DNA of 64,000 bases from Actinoallomurus liliacearum. GTDB taxonomy: Bacteria > Actinomycetota > Actinomycetes > Streptosporangiales > Streptosporangiaceae. Positions within the stretch are counted from its first letter, which is position 1. The number at the start of each line of letters is the position of its first letter. This document shows, one piece after another, positions 33,557 through 41,343 of this stretch. Under the pieces are notes generated by a model, which worked only from the letters and a program-made list of their open reading frames with translations, had not been told where the DNA came from and searched no databases. Location: positions 682,001 through 746,000 of the forward strand of contig NZ_BAABHJ010000008.1 in the NCBI RefSeq assembly GCF_039542035.1, in the 5' to 3' direction. The position numbers were made by a program, and so were the translations under genes.

Positions 33557-34663
33557 GTGACCGACATCGTGATCCCCGACAGCCTCAAGCCCGCCGACGG
33601 CCGCTTCGGCTCCGGGCCGTCGAAGGTCCGTCTCGAGCAGCTGGCCGCCCTGGCGGAGTCCGGCTCGACCTACCTCGGCACCTCACACCGGCAGCGGCCG
33701 GTCAAGTCCCTCGTGGGGCGGGTCCGTACGGGACTGGCGGAGCTCTTCTCGCTGCCCGACGGGTACGAGGTCGTCCTCGGCAACGGCGGCACCACGGCGT
33801 TCTGGGACGCCGCCGCGTTCGGGCTCGTACGGGAGCGGTCCCAGCACCTGGTCTTCGGGGAGTTCTCCTCGAAGTTCGCCAAGGTCACGAAGAAGGCGCC
33901 CTGGCTGTCCGACCCGTCGGTGATCCAGAGCGAGCCCGGGGCCCACCCGGCCCCGGTCGCGGACGACACGGTCGACGCGTACGCCTTCACCCACAACGAG
34001 ACCTCCACCGGCGTCGCCATGACGATCGAGCGGCCGTCGGGCTCGGGCCTGGTGCTCGTCGACGCGACCAGCGGCGCCGCGGGCCTGCCGGTCGACGTGG
34101 CCGACACCGACGTGTACTACTTCGCGCCGCAGAAGGGCTTCGCGTCCGACGGCGGCCTCTGGCTGGCGCTGATGTCCCCGGCCGCGCTCGCCCGGGTCGA
34201 GGAGATCGCCGCGTCCGGCCGCTACATCCCGGACTTCTACGACCTCACCGTCGCGATCACCAACTCCCGCAAGGACCAGACCTACAACACCCCCGCCGTG
34301 GCGACCCTGCTGCTCATGGCCGAGCAGATCGAGTGGTTCCTGGAGCGGGGCGGCCTGGACTGGTCGACCGGGCGCAGCGCCGACTCCGCGCGCCGCCTCT
34401 ACACGTGGGCGGAGAAGACCTCCTACACCACGCCGTTCGTCGCCGACCCCGCCCACCGCTCGAACGTCGTCGGCACGATCGACTTCGAGGGCGTCGACGC
34501 CGCCCAGGTCGCCAAGGTGCTGCGCGCCAACGGCATCGTCGACACCGAGCCGTACCGCAGCCTCGGCCGCAACCAGTTGCGCATCGCGATGTACCCGGCG
34601 ATCGACCCGGACGACGTCGAGGCGCTCACCGCCTGCATCGACCACGTCGCCGAGCGCCTCTGA
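33557..34663 (+). CDS. serC: Phosphoserine aminotransferase
   Basis: A 368-residue PLP enzyme of serine synthesis (3-phosphohydroxypyruvate to phosphoserine). It is the actinobacterial/archaeal-type SerC. The PLP lysine is in VYYFAPQKGFASDGG (Lys193). Other motifs are RFGSGPSKVR, STYLGTSHRQ, THNETSTGVAM and NQLRIAMYPAIDPDDVEAL. GTG 33557 was chosen: TAGGCT (33543-33548) is a -10 hexamer eight bases upstream, so the mRNA is probably leaderless. A TTG nine bases earlier is less likely. Confidence 0.93.
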   Translation: MTDIVIPDSLKPADGRFGSGPSKVRLEQLAALAESGSTYLGTSHRQRPVKSLVGRVRTGLAELFSLPDGYEVVLGNGGTTAFWDAAAFGLVRERSQHLVFGEFSSKFAKVTKKAPWLSDPSVIQSEPGAHPAPVADDTVDAYAFTHNETSTGVAMTIERPSGSGLVLVDATSGAAGLPVDVADTDVYYFAPQKGFASDGGLWLALMSPAALARVEEIAASGRYIPDFYDLTVAITNSRKDQTYNTPAVATLLLMAEQIEWFLERGGLDWSTGRSADSARRLYTWAEKTSYTTPFVADPAHRSNVVGTIDFEGVDAAQVAKVLRANGIVDTEPYRSLGRNQLRIAMYPAIDPDDVEALTACIDHVAERL

Positions 34664-34670
34664 CCCACTG

Positions 34671-35309
34671 ATGGGAGCACCTGACACGGCTCCGCCCATG
34701 ACGACCGCGACGGAGCGGCCCCTCTCCCCCGCCCGCCGACTGCTCGGCTCGTCGGTCTGGGCCTGCGCGATCCCCGTCGGGTTCGTCCTCGGGGCGTGGC
34801 TCGCCCAGTATCCCCACGGCCTGATCGTCATCGGCGTGATCGTCGCGCTCGCCGCCTGGGCCGTCGCCGCCGTCCTCACCGGCGGGATCTGGCACCGCGC
34901 CGGCGCCGCCGTACTGGTCTCCTGCACCGGCCTCGCGCTGACACTGTTCGCCGGACCCGGCCTGTACGAGGCGTACATGAAGACCATCGGCACCCCGGCG
35001 CCCGCCACCGTCACCAAGGTGGAGGACCGGGGCAACAAGCACGGCGCGGACCTGTACTGCACCGTCGCCGAGCCGACGGGCACGGTGCACGTGGTCTCCC
35101 AGCAGGAGAACTGCTTCGACCACATCAAGCCCCTGCAACGCGTCACGATCCGCAAGGACCCGCTCGGACTGCTGGACCCCCGCCTGCCCGACGGCCCCGA
35201 CCAGCCCCCGCTGAGCGTCACGGTCTGGAGCGCGGCGGCCCTGTTCGCCCTGACCGGCGCCACGATGCTCTACGCCGGCCAGCGCCGACGCCCCGCCAAG
35301 ACCGCCTGA
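34671..35309 (+). CDS. Hypothetical membrane protein
   Basis: A 212-residue protein starting seven bases after serC. Three or four hydrophobic helices lie at about 28-50, 52-72, 75-98 and 185-205. Between the last two is an extracytoplasmic region of about 80 residues (TPAPATVTKVEDRGNKHGAD, YCTVAEPTGTVHVVSQ, ENCFDHIKPLQRVTIRKDP) with two cysteines that could form a disulphide. ATG 34698 is an alternative start. No family recognised. Probably co-transcribed with serC. Confidence 0.7.
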   Translation: MGAPDTAPPMTTATERPLSPARRLLGSSVWACAIPVGFVLGAWLAQYPHGLIVIGVIVALAAWAVAAVLTGGIWHRAGAAVLVSCTGLALTLFAGPGLYEAYMKTIGTPAPATVTKVEDRGNKHGADLYCTVAEPTGTVHVVSQQENCFDHIKPLQRVTIRKDPLGLLDPRLPDGPDQPPLSVTVWSAAALFALTGATMLYAGQRRRPAKTA

Positions 35310-35316
35310 CGCCGCG

Positions 35317-36762
35317 TCACTCCTCGGCCGCGTCCGCGCCCGGCCGCCATGCGGCGAGGAGATCGTCCGGGCCGAACACCGAGACGCCGGTGACGTCCGC
35401 GTCGACACCGTTCCGGGAGATCGTCAGCAGGGGCGTGGAGTCGTCGGCGCCGGGCAGCTTCGACCGATGCACGATCAGCCGCCCGAGATCCGCGCCACCG
35501 AACGGCCGGTTCTCGAGCCACTTGATCGACCCGACGCAGGTGACGACCTTGGCCACGGGCGCACGGTCGGCGCCCACCACGTCGATCTCCGGGTCGTTCG
35601 TGCGCGTCCAATAGCCGCCGATGGCCTGCGTGCCCTCGGGAAGGCGTTCCGGCAGGCGGCGCAGCGCCTCCCGGATCACCGGCTCGATGGCCCGGCCGCG
35701 CCACGTCGTCCACGATCGACGGATGCGCCCCATGACCAGGTCGCCACGCCCCCGCTCGATCTCCGCCACGTACGGTCCGAGGTGGGCCAGCCAGAACCGT
35801 AGGTGCGGATCGGCGACCGAGTACCGGCTCTCCCGGGACGGCTTCACGGACAGCGGAACGGCCACGTCGACGATGCGCTTGGTGACCAGGAGGTCCAGTG
35901 CCCGGTTCAGCGAGGCGTGCGCCAGGTCGCCCGCCGCCCGGCCGATCTGCGTGAAGGTTCGCTCCCCCGACCCGATCGCGCCCAGCACCAGCCTCGCCTG
36001 AGAAGCGGCGGGGAACTCGGCGGCCAGCGACCGCTCACCGCTGACCAACAGGGCCGAGGTGGGATCGGTGACCGCTTCGGCCAGGTAGTCCAGCGCGGAA
36101 AGCCCGCTCGGCCACTCGTCCAGGATCAGCGGCAGACCGCCGGTCACGAGGTACGCGTCGAACGCCTCCGCCGCCGGCAGGTCGAGCATCGTGGCCGTGT
36201 CCGCCGGGCTCAGCGGCGGCACCACCATCTCGGTCGCCCGCTGGTGAAAGGGCCGGCCGTACTCGTTCAGCGCCTCCATCATCGCCAGATCCGACCCGAC
36301 ACAGATCAGGAACACCGGATGCCGGGCCAGTTCTCGATCGAAGATCTTCTGCAGGGTGCCCTCGAAACCTGGATCGTTCGCGATGAGGTAGGGCATCTCG
36401 TCGATGACGACCACGCTGGGCCGGTCCGGCAGCCCCCCGGCGAGCAGGCGAAGGGCCGCGTCCCAGGTCCGTGGCGACTGATCGGCGAACAGTGCTGCGG
36501 CCGGCAGATCGCTCCCGGCGACGGCCTCGGCGAAGAGCGCCAGATCGGCCTCGACGCTCGGCTGGGCCGAGGCCGTGAAGTAGACGTACGGCACTCCGGC
36601 CCGGTCCACGAACTCCTCGACGAGCCGCGACTTGCCGACCCGCCGCCGCCCGCGCATCAGCAACGCCCGCCCCGGCCGCCCGGCCCGACCCCCGCGGCCG
36701 ACCCGCCCCAGCATCCGATCAAGCAACGCGAGCTCACGCTGACGCCCGATGAAGTGATCCAC
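35317..36762 (-). CDS. ATPase with DUF234-type PD-(D/E)XK-like C-terminal domain
   Basis: A 481-residue protein of the archaeal-ATPase/DUF234 family. Walker A is GRRRVGKS (38-45), Walker B is VVVIDEMPYL (Asp121-Glu122). A winged helix lies at about 270-320. The C-terminal part (about 350-420) has RGRAIEPVI, DPEIDVVGAD and VGSIKWLEN, matching the E...D...xK layout of a PD-(D/E)XK nuclease fold. Families of this kind are often found in mobile or accessory regions. The GTG start lies six bases after a TATCAT -10 element, so the gene is leaderless, and a 24-bp dyad fills its promoter. Confidence 0.85.
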   Translation of the reverse strand: MDHFIGRQRELALLDRMLGRVGRGGRAGRPGRALLMRGRRRVGKSRLVEEFVDRAGVPYVYFTASAQPSVEADLALFAEAVAGSDLPAAALFADQSPRTWDAALRLLAGGLPDRPSVVVIDEMPYLIANDPGFEGTLQKIFDRELARHPVFLICVGSDLAMMEALNEYGRPFHQRATEMVVPPLSPADTATMLDLPAAEAFDAYLVTGGLPLILDEWPSGLSALDYLAEAVTDPTSALLVSGERSLAAEFPAASQARLVLGAIGSGERTFTQIGRAAGDLAHASLNRALDLLVTKRIVDVAVPLSVKPSRESRYSVADPHLRFWLAHLGPYVAEIERGRGDLVMGRIRRSWTTWRGRAIEPVIREALRRLPERLPEGTQAIGGYWTRTNDPEIDVVGADRAPVAKVVTCVGSIKWLENRPFGGADLGRLIVHRSKLPGADDSTPLLTISRNGVDADVTGVSVFGPDDLLAAWRPGADAAEE

Positions 36763-36768
36763 ACATGG

Positions 36769-36796
36769 ATGATACTTCCACCGCTGGAAGTATCAA
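36769..36796 (-). promoter_or_regulatory. Promoter with embedded 24-bp operator for the DUF234 ATPase
   Basis: On the minus strand TTGATA (36796-36791) and TATCAT (36774-36769) are spaced by 16 bases. The arms GATACTTCCA (36771-36780) and TGGAAGTATC (36785-36794) are perfect complements around CCGC and fill the space between the two hexamers. The -10 ends six bases before the GTG start. A bound repressor would exclude RNA polymerase. Confidence 0.65.
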
Positions 36797-36895
36797 CGAT
36801 GAAAGTCTTACTGGTTAACGTAGGGCTGCTCTGCGGATCATTACTTTCCGCGCCGTCTACTGAGGCGCACGCCGCTTCGCGGCATCCACCCCTCC

Positions 36896-36946
36896 GTGAT
36901 CACTGGCGTTCACTGCCGATAGAGAGCAGTGACGGCCAGTGATCAC
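36896..36946. repeat. 51-bp nested palindromic element, copy 1
   Basis: The outer arms GTGATCACTGGC and GCCAGTGATCAC are perfectly complementary. The inner arms TCACTGC and GCAGTGA are complementary around a nine-base loop. Each outer arm holds the 8-bp palindrome GTGATCAC. The stop codon of the XRE-TPR gene lies inside the right arm. A second copy, matching at about 41 of 51 positions, is at 41232-41282. It may act as a terminator, a mobile palindromic unit or a protein-binding site. Confidence 0.8.
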
Positions 36947-38307
36947 GTCGGCTGCTCTACCGGCACCCTCCTCAGGTCCACGTATCGCTCGTGGAAGTCC
37001 CGCGCGTACCCCGTCTCGGCGTATCGGGCCGTCAGCACCGCATCCAGGTCCCCGGCGCGAGAGCGCAGTGACTCGAAGACACGCGGCGATGCGAGTGCGA
37101 TCGCGCCGGCTGCGCCTGCCTCGTCCGGGGCACCGAGGTGACACAGCGCGATCCCCAGGTCGATCCGCGCGATGGCCACGTGGCCTGGAGACGGGTCCGT
37201 CGACGGAGTCAACGCGTGCACGGCCACCGCGCGTTCCGCGTGACGTCTCGCCTGCTCGTAGTCCTCAAGCCAGATGTACGCCGAGGCGGGATAGGCCGTC
37301 ACGGCGTAGTCGGCGAGCGGACCGGTGTCCGCGCCGAAGCGGGTGGGCGGCCTGGCGGGCAGGCGATCGTGCAACTCTTCGGCTCCTCGGAGTAGGTCCT
37401 CGCACTCGGCCCCTTGGCCGAGACAGGCGTAGGCCCGGGCCGCCTTGGCGCGCAGGCGGATGGCGATGGGGTGGCGTTCGGGGGCTCTGGTGATGCCTTT
37501 GTGAGCGACTGCGACGGCCCTGGCGGGGCGGTCGGTGTAGGTGGCGATCGAGGCGAGGGCGTCGGCGGCCCAGGCGCATAGTTCGTCGTGACCGGCCTGG
37601 TCGGCGTGCTCGAACGAGTCGATCGCGTATGCCTCGGCGGTCAGCGGATGGCCCAGGTCGTGGGCCAGCCAGGCCAGCAGTTCCGACAACCAGGCCGCCC
37701 AGACATACAGCTCACGCCCCTGCTTGAGCGTGTGCGGGCCACGGATCAGCTCCTGGACGCGGACCCGGTAGGCACGTGCCACGGCGAAGACCTCGGCGGG
37801 CGGCTCGGTCACATAGGACCGGTCGATGGCGGCGACCGCCGCCTGCAGATGGTCGAAGGTCCCGGTCCCGACCGCTGAAGCCCCGGCGAGCCGGGTGAAC
37901 TCCATCGCCTCGGCCGCCGACTCACCGAGCACGGCCGCCAGCGCGGCGGGCGCGACCGTGGCGGCGAGACCGACGCGTAGGGCGTCGCGGCGCTTCGTGG
38001 CATCCACCTCCCAGCCTGAGCCTGCGCCGCCCTCACCGCATCCGACCAGACCCAAATGCGGTGGATGCCCGAACAGTTCCTCCTCGGTCATGCCGTACGC
38101 CGTGGCGTAGGCCGCCGTCCAGTCGCGGGGGAAGTGTTCACCCTTCTCCCAGCCGAGGATCTGCCGGACCAGCGAGGTCACGGGCGGATACGGCACACCG
38201 GCGGCCTTATGCAGCCGACGCGCCATCTCGTGCTTGTTCCACGAACGTCGCTCTCGCTCGGTTCTTAACCGTTCCGCCCACCACGGCAGCGCCTCTTCAC
38301 CGGCCAT
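36943..38307 (-). CDS. XRE family transcriptional regulator with TPR-like domain
   Basis: A 454-residue regulator. The N-terminal HTH (about 8-75) contains RLRTERERRSWNKHEMARRL and QILGWEKGEHFPRDWTAAYA. A linker EVDATKRRDALR follows, and then a helical TPR-like region (about 140-440: TFDHLQAAVAAIDRSYV, AWAADALASIATYTDRPARA, AKAARAYACLGQGAECEDLL). Proteins like this are abundant in actinomycetes and often pair with small proteins of the DUF397 type or with GntR genes. ATG 38307 has GGAGG eight bases upstream. It is divergent from the 38442 gene. The stop codon is inside a palindromic element. Confidence 0.85.
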   Translation of the reverse strand: MAGEEALPWWAERLRTERERRSWNKHEMARRLHKAAGVPYPPVTSLVRQILGWEKGEHFPRDWTAAYATAYGMTEEELFGHPPHLGLVGCGEGGAGSGWEVDATKRRDALRVGLAATVAPAALAAVLGESAAEAMEFTRLAGASAVGTGTFDHLQAAVAAIDRSYVTEPPAEVFAVARAYRVRVQELIRGPHTLKQGRELYVWAAWLSELLAWLAHDLGHPLTAEAYAIDSFEHADQAGHDELCAWAADALASIATYTDRPARAVAVAHKGITRAPERHPIAIRLRAKAARAYACLGQGAECEDLLRGAEELHDRLPARPPTRFGADTGPLADYAVTAYPASAYIWLEDYEQARRHAERAVAVHALTPSTDPSPGHVAIARIDLGIALCHLGAPDEAGAAGAIALASPRVFESLRSRAGDLDAVLTARYAETGYARDFHERYVDLRRVPVEQPT

Positions 38308-38441
38308 GACCCCGTCCTCCGGCCCACCCCTAGCCCGGACACCCTCAGTGTCCATGCAATGTCGCCCAGTATCGGTCTTCTGGCGGATCAGCACAGCGGC
38401 TTCACTCAAGGTCATCGGCGAACACGAAAGGTGACGCATCA

Positions 38442-38834
38442 ATGTCGAGTTCTCCCTCCGTGGGTCCGGTGACGCCGGCGTCCGTCGACGCGCGTACGGC
38501 GCAGCTCACCGAACGGCTGGCGGACGCGTTGACCGCTCGCGGATTGCGCGCCCGCGTCGGGCAGGGTGCCCGGGTGCTGGCGAGCAATCCCGCCGGTGAG
38601 CCGCCGGACGACGATCACCGTGCGAAGGTCCTGAGTCCCGGGCTGCGGCAGACCGTGGTGTGCGGGGTCGGCCGTGACGGGCGGCTGATGTGGTTCTGGC
38701 AGTGGTCCGGCCCCACTCGCGAGTCGCCGCCGGAATACGAGCCGCTCTGCGCGGCGGACGACATCTCCCACGCGGCGGACAGGATCGCCCGCGTCCTAAG
38801 GCTCGGCGACGCGTCGCGGGAGGAGGACCGGTGA
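38442..38834 (+). CDS. Hypothetical protein, 130 residues
   Basis: ATG 38442 has GAAAGGTG about eight bases upstream. A mixed alpha/beta sequence: a long N-terminal helix (DARTAQLTERLADALTARGL), then short strands (QTVVCGVGRDGRLMWFWQWS) and a terminal helix (ISHAADRIARVLRLG). No family is recognised with confidence. It overlaps the GntR-like gene by four bases and is divergent from the XRE-TPR gene, forming a regulatory cassette typical of this group of actinomycetes. Confidence 0.7.
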   Translation: MSSSPSVGPVTPASVDARTAQLTERLADALTARGLRARVGQGARVLASNPAGEPPDDDHRAKVLSPGLRQTVVCGVGRDGRLMWFWQWSGPTRESPPEYEPLCAADDISHAADRIARVLRLGDASREEDR

Positions 38835-39316
38835 CGCGCGCGGTGGCCCGTACCCGGCGGCGTTCCCGAGCGTCGGGTGGCGCACACCGGAACACCCGCG
38901 CGGAGGCGGTCGCGGCGAGTCTGCAGAGCGCGTACGGCGGATGGGTCATCATCTGGTCGCCCTGGCGGCGGGCGTTCAGCGCGTTCTGCGCGGTCAGTAC
39001 CGACTCGATGATCATCGATGAGGCGTCCGTGTCCGGGCTGCTGCGGCGGATCGGCGAGGTCGAGCTGGCCGCGAGGACGCCGGGCCGCGGCGCGGACGAC
39101 GCGGCCCGGCGGGCGGCCGAGACGATGCGGGACCGCATCGTCGGCGGCGACTGGCCGCCCGGCCGGAAGATCCTGTCCGGCGACGAGCTCGCCCCGATCC
39201 TCCGGGTCGACCGGCCGACCGTGCACCGGGCGCTGTCGCACCTCGAGCGGGTCGGGTACCTGAGGACGGTCCCCGGCAAGGGCACCTACGTCCGGCCGCC
39301 CGCGGACTGGCCCTGA
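38831..39316 (+). CDS. GntR-type winged helix protein with N-terminal extension
   Basis: A 161-residue protein whose GTG start overlaps the previous stop (GTGA) and follows GGAGG. The N-terminal 90 residues include GWVIIWSPWRRAFSAFCAVS, which resembles small proteins found next to XRE regulators. The C-terminal 70 residues are a GntR winged helix (MRDRIVGGDWPPGRKILSGD, RPTVHRALSHLERVGYLRTV, GKGTYVRPP). No ligand-binding domain follows, so it is a fusion of a short sensor-like segment and a DNA-binding domain. Confidence 0.8.
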   Translation: MTRAVARTRRRSRASGGAHRNTRAEAVAASLQSAYGGWVIIWSPWRRAFSAFCAVSTDSMIIDEASVSGLLRRIGEVELAARTPGRGADDAARRAAETMRDRIVGGDWPPGRKILSGDELAPILRVDRPTVHRALSHLERVGYLRTVPGKGTYVRPPADWP

Positions 39317-39419
39317 CGGCTTCGTCACGATCGCCGACGGACTTCCTCCTCCGGACGTATGGCGCGGCGCGTACGCAGTCGCCGCCCCGGGGCCTGATCC
39401 TCGGGGCGGCGGCTGCGGC

Positions 39420-40598
39420 TCACTTGAAGGGGAGTGAGGTCGGCGGGGACGGCTTCTTCTGCGTCCAGCCGGAGCTCCGTGCCAGCCAGTAGTTGATCAC
39501 GAATCCCGGCTTCCGGGTGCGGTACTCGGCACCCGGCTTCACCAGGACCCGCTGGTCGCCGAGGTAGGCGCCGGTGTGCGGGTCGAAGAGCAGTTCCTCG
39601 CGGGCGGTGTAGCCGATCTTCTCCCAGCGCGGTTTCCTGTCCTTGCCGAGGCCCGCGATACGGCTGTCGGACCAGTCCGCGCCGATCGCGATGGCACGCC
39701 GCCCCAGCGGGTCGGTGACCGTACCGAGGCTTCGCACGCCGGGCTGTGCCGCGACGGTGCGCATCAGGGCGGCGTGCACCTTCGGCGGCAGCGGAGCATT
39801 GGCGAACACATTGCCGGCCTGCAGGATCAGGTGCGCAGGGTCGGTGAGCCACCTCGCCACGGCGGGGTCGGAGTTCGCCCGCACCTTGCCCACGACAGGG
39901 AGGAACGTCTTCTTGAGCGTGGCCGAGTCCGTCGGCAGGTTCTGCAGCTCCGCCGGGCTCAGCTCACGACCGGTGCCGGGGACGAAGAACTTCCCGCCCG
40001 TTTCGTGCGGCCGGTCCGCACTCCACGAGCCTGCCTTCGTCGTGTACGTGCCGTAGTGGTCGTTGGACCAGACCCGGAAGCTCGTCGGCGCGCCCGCCTT
40101 GCGCCAGGCGGCCTCGTCCTCCTTGGTCAGCGGCCGGGCGGGCAGGTCACGGCCGTAGAACAGGTGGCCTCCGCCGACCTTCGCCGCGGTCCACTCGAAC
40201 GTCTCGGAGTGCGCGCCGGTGATCGCGTAGCCGGCCTTGACGAGGTAGGACTGGCCCTGGATCTGATCGGTGAACCAGTAGTTCCCGGTGGGCAGCTTCT
40301 CCGCCTCGTCCGCGGCGGCCAGCAGGACGGACCTGCCGTCGAGGGGCGCGGGCCGCGACCCGCCCGGGGCGGGCGAGTGCCCGCCGGCGCCGACCGCCAG
40401 CGCGACCGCCGTGACGGTGGCCGTTCCGGCCAGGACGGCCGGGATCAGCACCCGTCCGCGTCGCCGCCTGCGCGCGGCCTCGCGCGGCTGGGTGAACGCC
40501 CGGTTCAGTTCCGCGGTCCGGACCGCGTCGTCGATCGGTCCGTCGCCGCCGAGGTGGGCGGGCCGGACCTCGGCCAGCCGTCGCATGAGGTCGGTCAT
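39420..40598 (-). CDS. CU044_5270 family protein (cassette 3)
   Basis: A 392-residue paralogue of the proteins at 1866 and 23118. Cytoplasmic tail with AARRRRRGRV, one transmembrane helix (49-70), then the outer domain with GNYWFTDQIQGQSYLV, AITGAHSETFEWTAAKVGGG, AWRKAGAPTSFRVWSNDHYG, PGFVINYWLARSSGWT and the end LPFK. ATG 40598 overlaps the sigma stop as TGATG; two in-frame GTG codons just upstream are alternatives. Similarity to cassette 2 is high in the outer domain. Confidence 0.85.
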   Translation of the reverse strand: MTDLMRRLAEVRPAHLGGDGPIDDAVRTAELNRAFTQPREAARRRRRGRVLIPAVLAGTATVTAVALAVGAGGHSPAPGGSRPAPLDGRSVLLAAADEAEKLPTGNYWFTDQIQGQSYLVKAGYAITGAHSETFEWTAAKVGGGHLFYGRDLPARPLTKEDEAAWRKAGAPTSFRVWSNDHYGTYTTKAGSWSADRPHETGGKFFVPGTGRELSPAELQNLPTDSATLKKTFLPVVGKVRANSDPAVARWLTDPAHLILQAGNVFANAPLPPKVHAALMRTVAAQPGVRSLGTVTDPLGRRAIAIGADWSDSRIAGLGKDRKPRWEKIGYTAREELLFDPHTGAYLGDQRVLVKPGAEYRTRKPGFVINYWLARSSGWTQKKPSPPTSLPFK

Positions 40599-41161
40599 CA
40601 CCACTCCATCTCCATCGCCGTGGTCTGCCGGTGCTGTCGCTGTGGCGCCGGGGTGCTCATCGCCGCGGCCAAACGCCTGCGCGCCCGGTGCAGCCGTACG
40701 CGCAGCGTGGCCGTGCTGCAGCCGACGACGCGGGCCGCCTCGCGGGGGCTCAGTCCGTGCCAGGAGACGAGCGTGAGCACCTCCCGGTCGCCGTCGGACA
40801 GTTCGGTGAGCGCGCGCAGCATCGTCATGCGGTCGACGACGCCGTCGGCGACGTCCGACTCGGCGTCTCGCGTCCAGGTCCGCAGCTCGGCGGCGAGGGA
40901 GTCTCGCCGCGTCTGCGCCCGTACGGAGTCACGGATGACGTTCCGGGCCACGCCGAGCAGCCATGGCAGCGAGGCCGCCGGCATCTCCGCGAAGCGCCGC
41001 CACGCCACCATGAACGTCTCGCTCACGACCTCATCGGCGGCCTGACCGCCGACACGGGAGGCCGCGTACGCCCACACCCGCATCCGATACGCGTCGTACA
41101 GTTCGGTGAACCGTGCTCTGTCGTCATCCACTCGCTCTCCCGTGACTGGGGGCTTGTTCAC
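40598..41161 (-). CDS. RNA polymerase ECF sigma-70 family sigma factor (cassette 3)
   Basis: A 187-residue sigma factor. Region 2 contains RFTELYDAYRMRVWAYAASR, DEVVSETFMVAWRRF and LPWLLGVARNVIRDSVR. Region 4 contains LSDGDREVLTLVSWHGLSPR and AARVVGCSTATLRVRLHRAR. It diverges more from cassettes 1 and 2 (VGCSTATLRVRLHR instead of GISYGTVGSRL), so it belongs to another ECF subgroup. The start GTG 41161 has no clear ribosome-binding site; GTG 41131 is an alternative. The shared GGGAAAG promoter motif is absent upstream. Confidence 0.88.
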   Translation of the reverse strand: MNKPPVTGERVDDDRARFTELYDAYRMRVWAYAASRVGGQAADEVVSETFMVAWRRFAEMPAASLPWLLGVARNVIRDSVRAQTRRDSLAAELRTWTRDAESDVADGVVDRMTMLRALTELSDGDREVLTLVSWHGLSPREAARVVGCSTATLRVRLHRARRRLAAAMSTPAPQRQHRQTTAMEMEW

Positions 41162-41180
41162 GACGAAGTGGCCGCAGAAC

Positions 41181-41203
41181 GACGAGAGTTACGGCGATGT
41201 TCG
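41181..41203 (-). promoter_or_regulatory. Possible ECF promoter of cassette 3
   Basis: On the minus strand CGAAC (41203-41199) and CGTC (41185-41182) are about 13-15 bases apart. This is close to the classical ECF pattern AAC...CGTC and 20 bases before the sigma start. The match is short and could be chance. Confidence 0.3.
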
Positions 41204-41231
41204 AGAAACCGGCCGGGCCGGGACGTCTCCC

Positions 41232-41282
41232 ATGATCACTGGCATCTGCCGCTCATAGAGGGCAGTGATGGCCAGTGATCAC
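41232..41282. repeat. 51-bp nested palindromic element, copy 2
   Basis: Same length and plan as 36896-36946. The arms TGATCACTGGC and GCCAGTGATCA are perfect. The right central part (ATAGAGGGCAGTGATG) differs from copy 1 at two of 16 positions, while the left central part is different. It lies between the sigma gene of cassette 3 and the 3' end of the membrane protein gene. No gene is seen in 41162-41343. Confidence 0.8.
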
Positions 41283-41343
41283 GGCGACCGGCGTCGGCAC
41301 CGTGCGGCACCGGTGGACCGGCTCTAGCGCGGGGGTATGGCGG

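Noticed and set aside
36857..37144. A separate 95-codon gene overlapping the end of the XRE gene
   Set aside because: No ribosome-binding site, and it runs through the palindromic element and in the wrong frame over the XRE gene.
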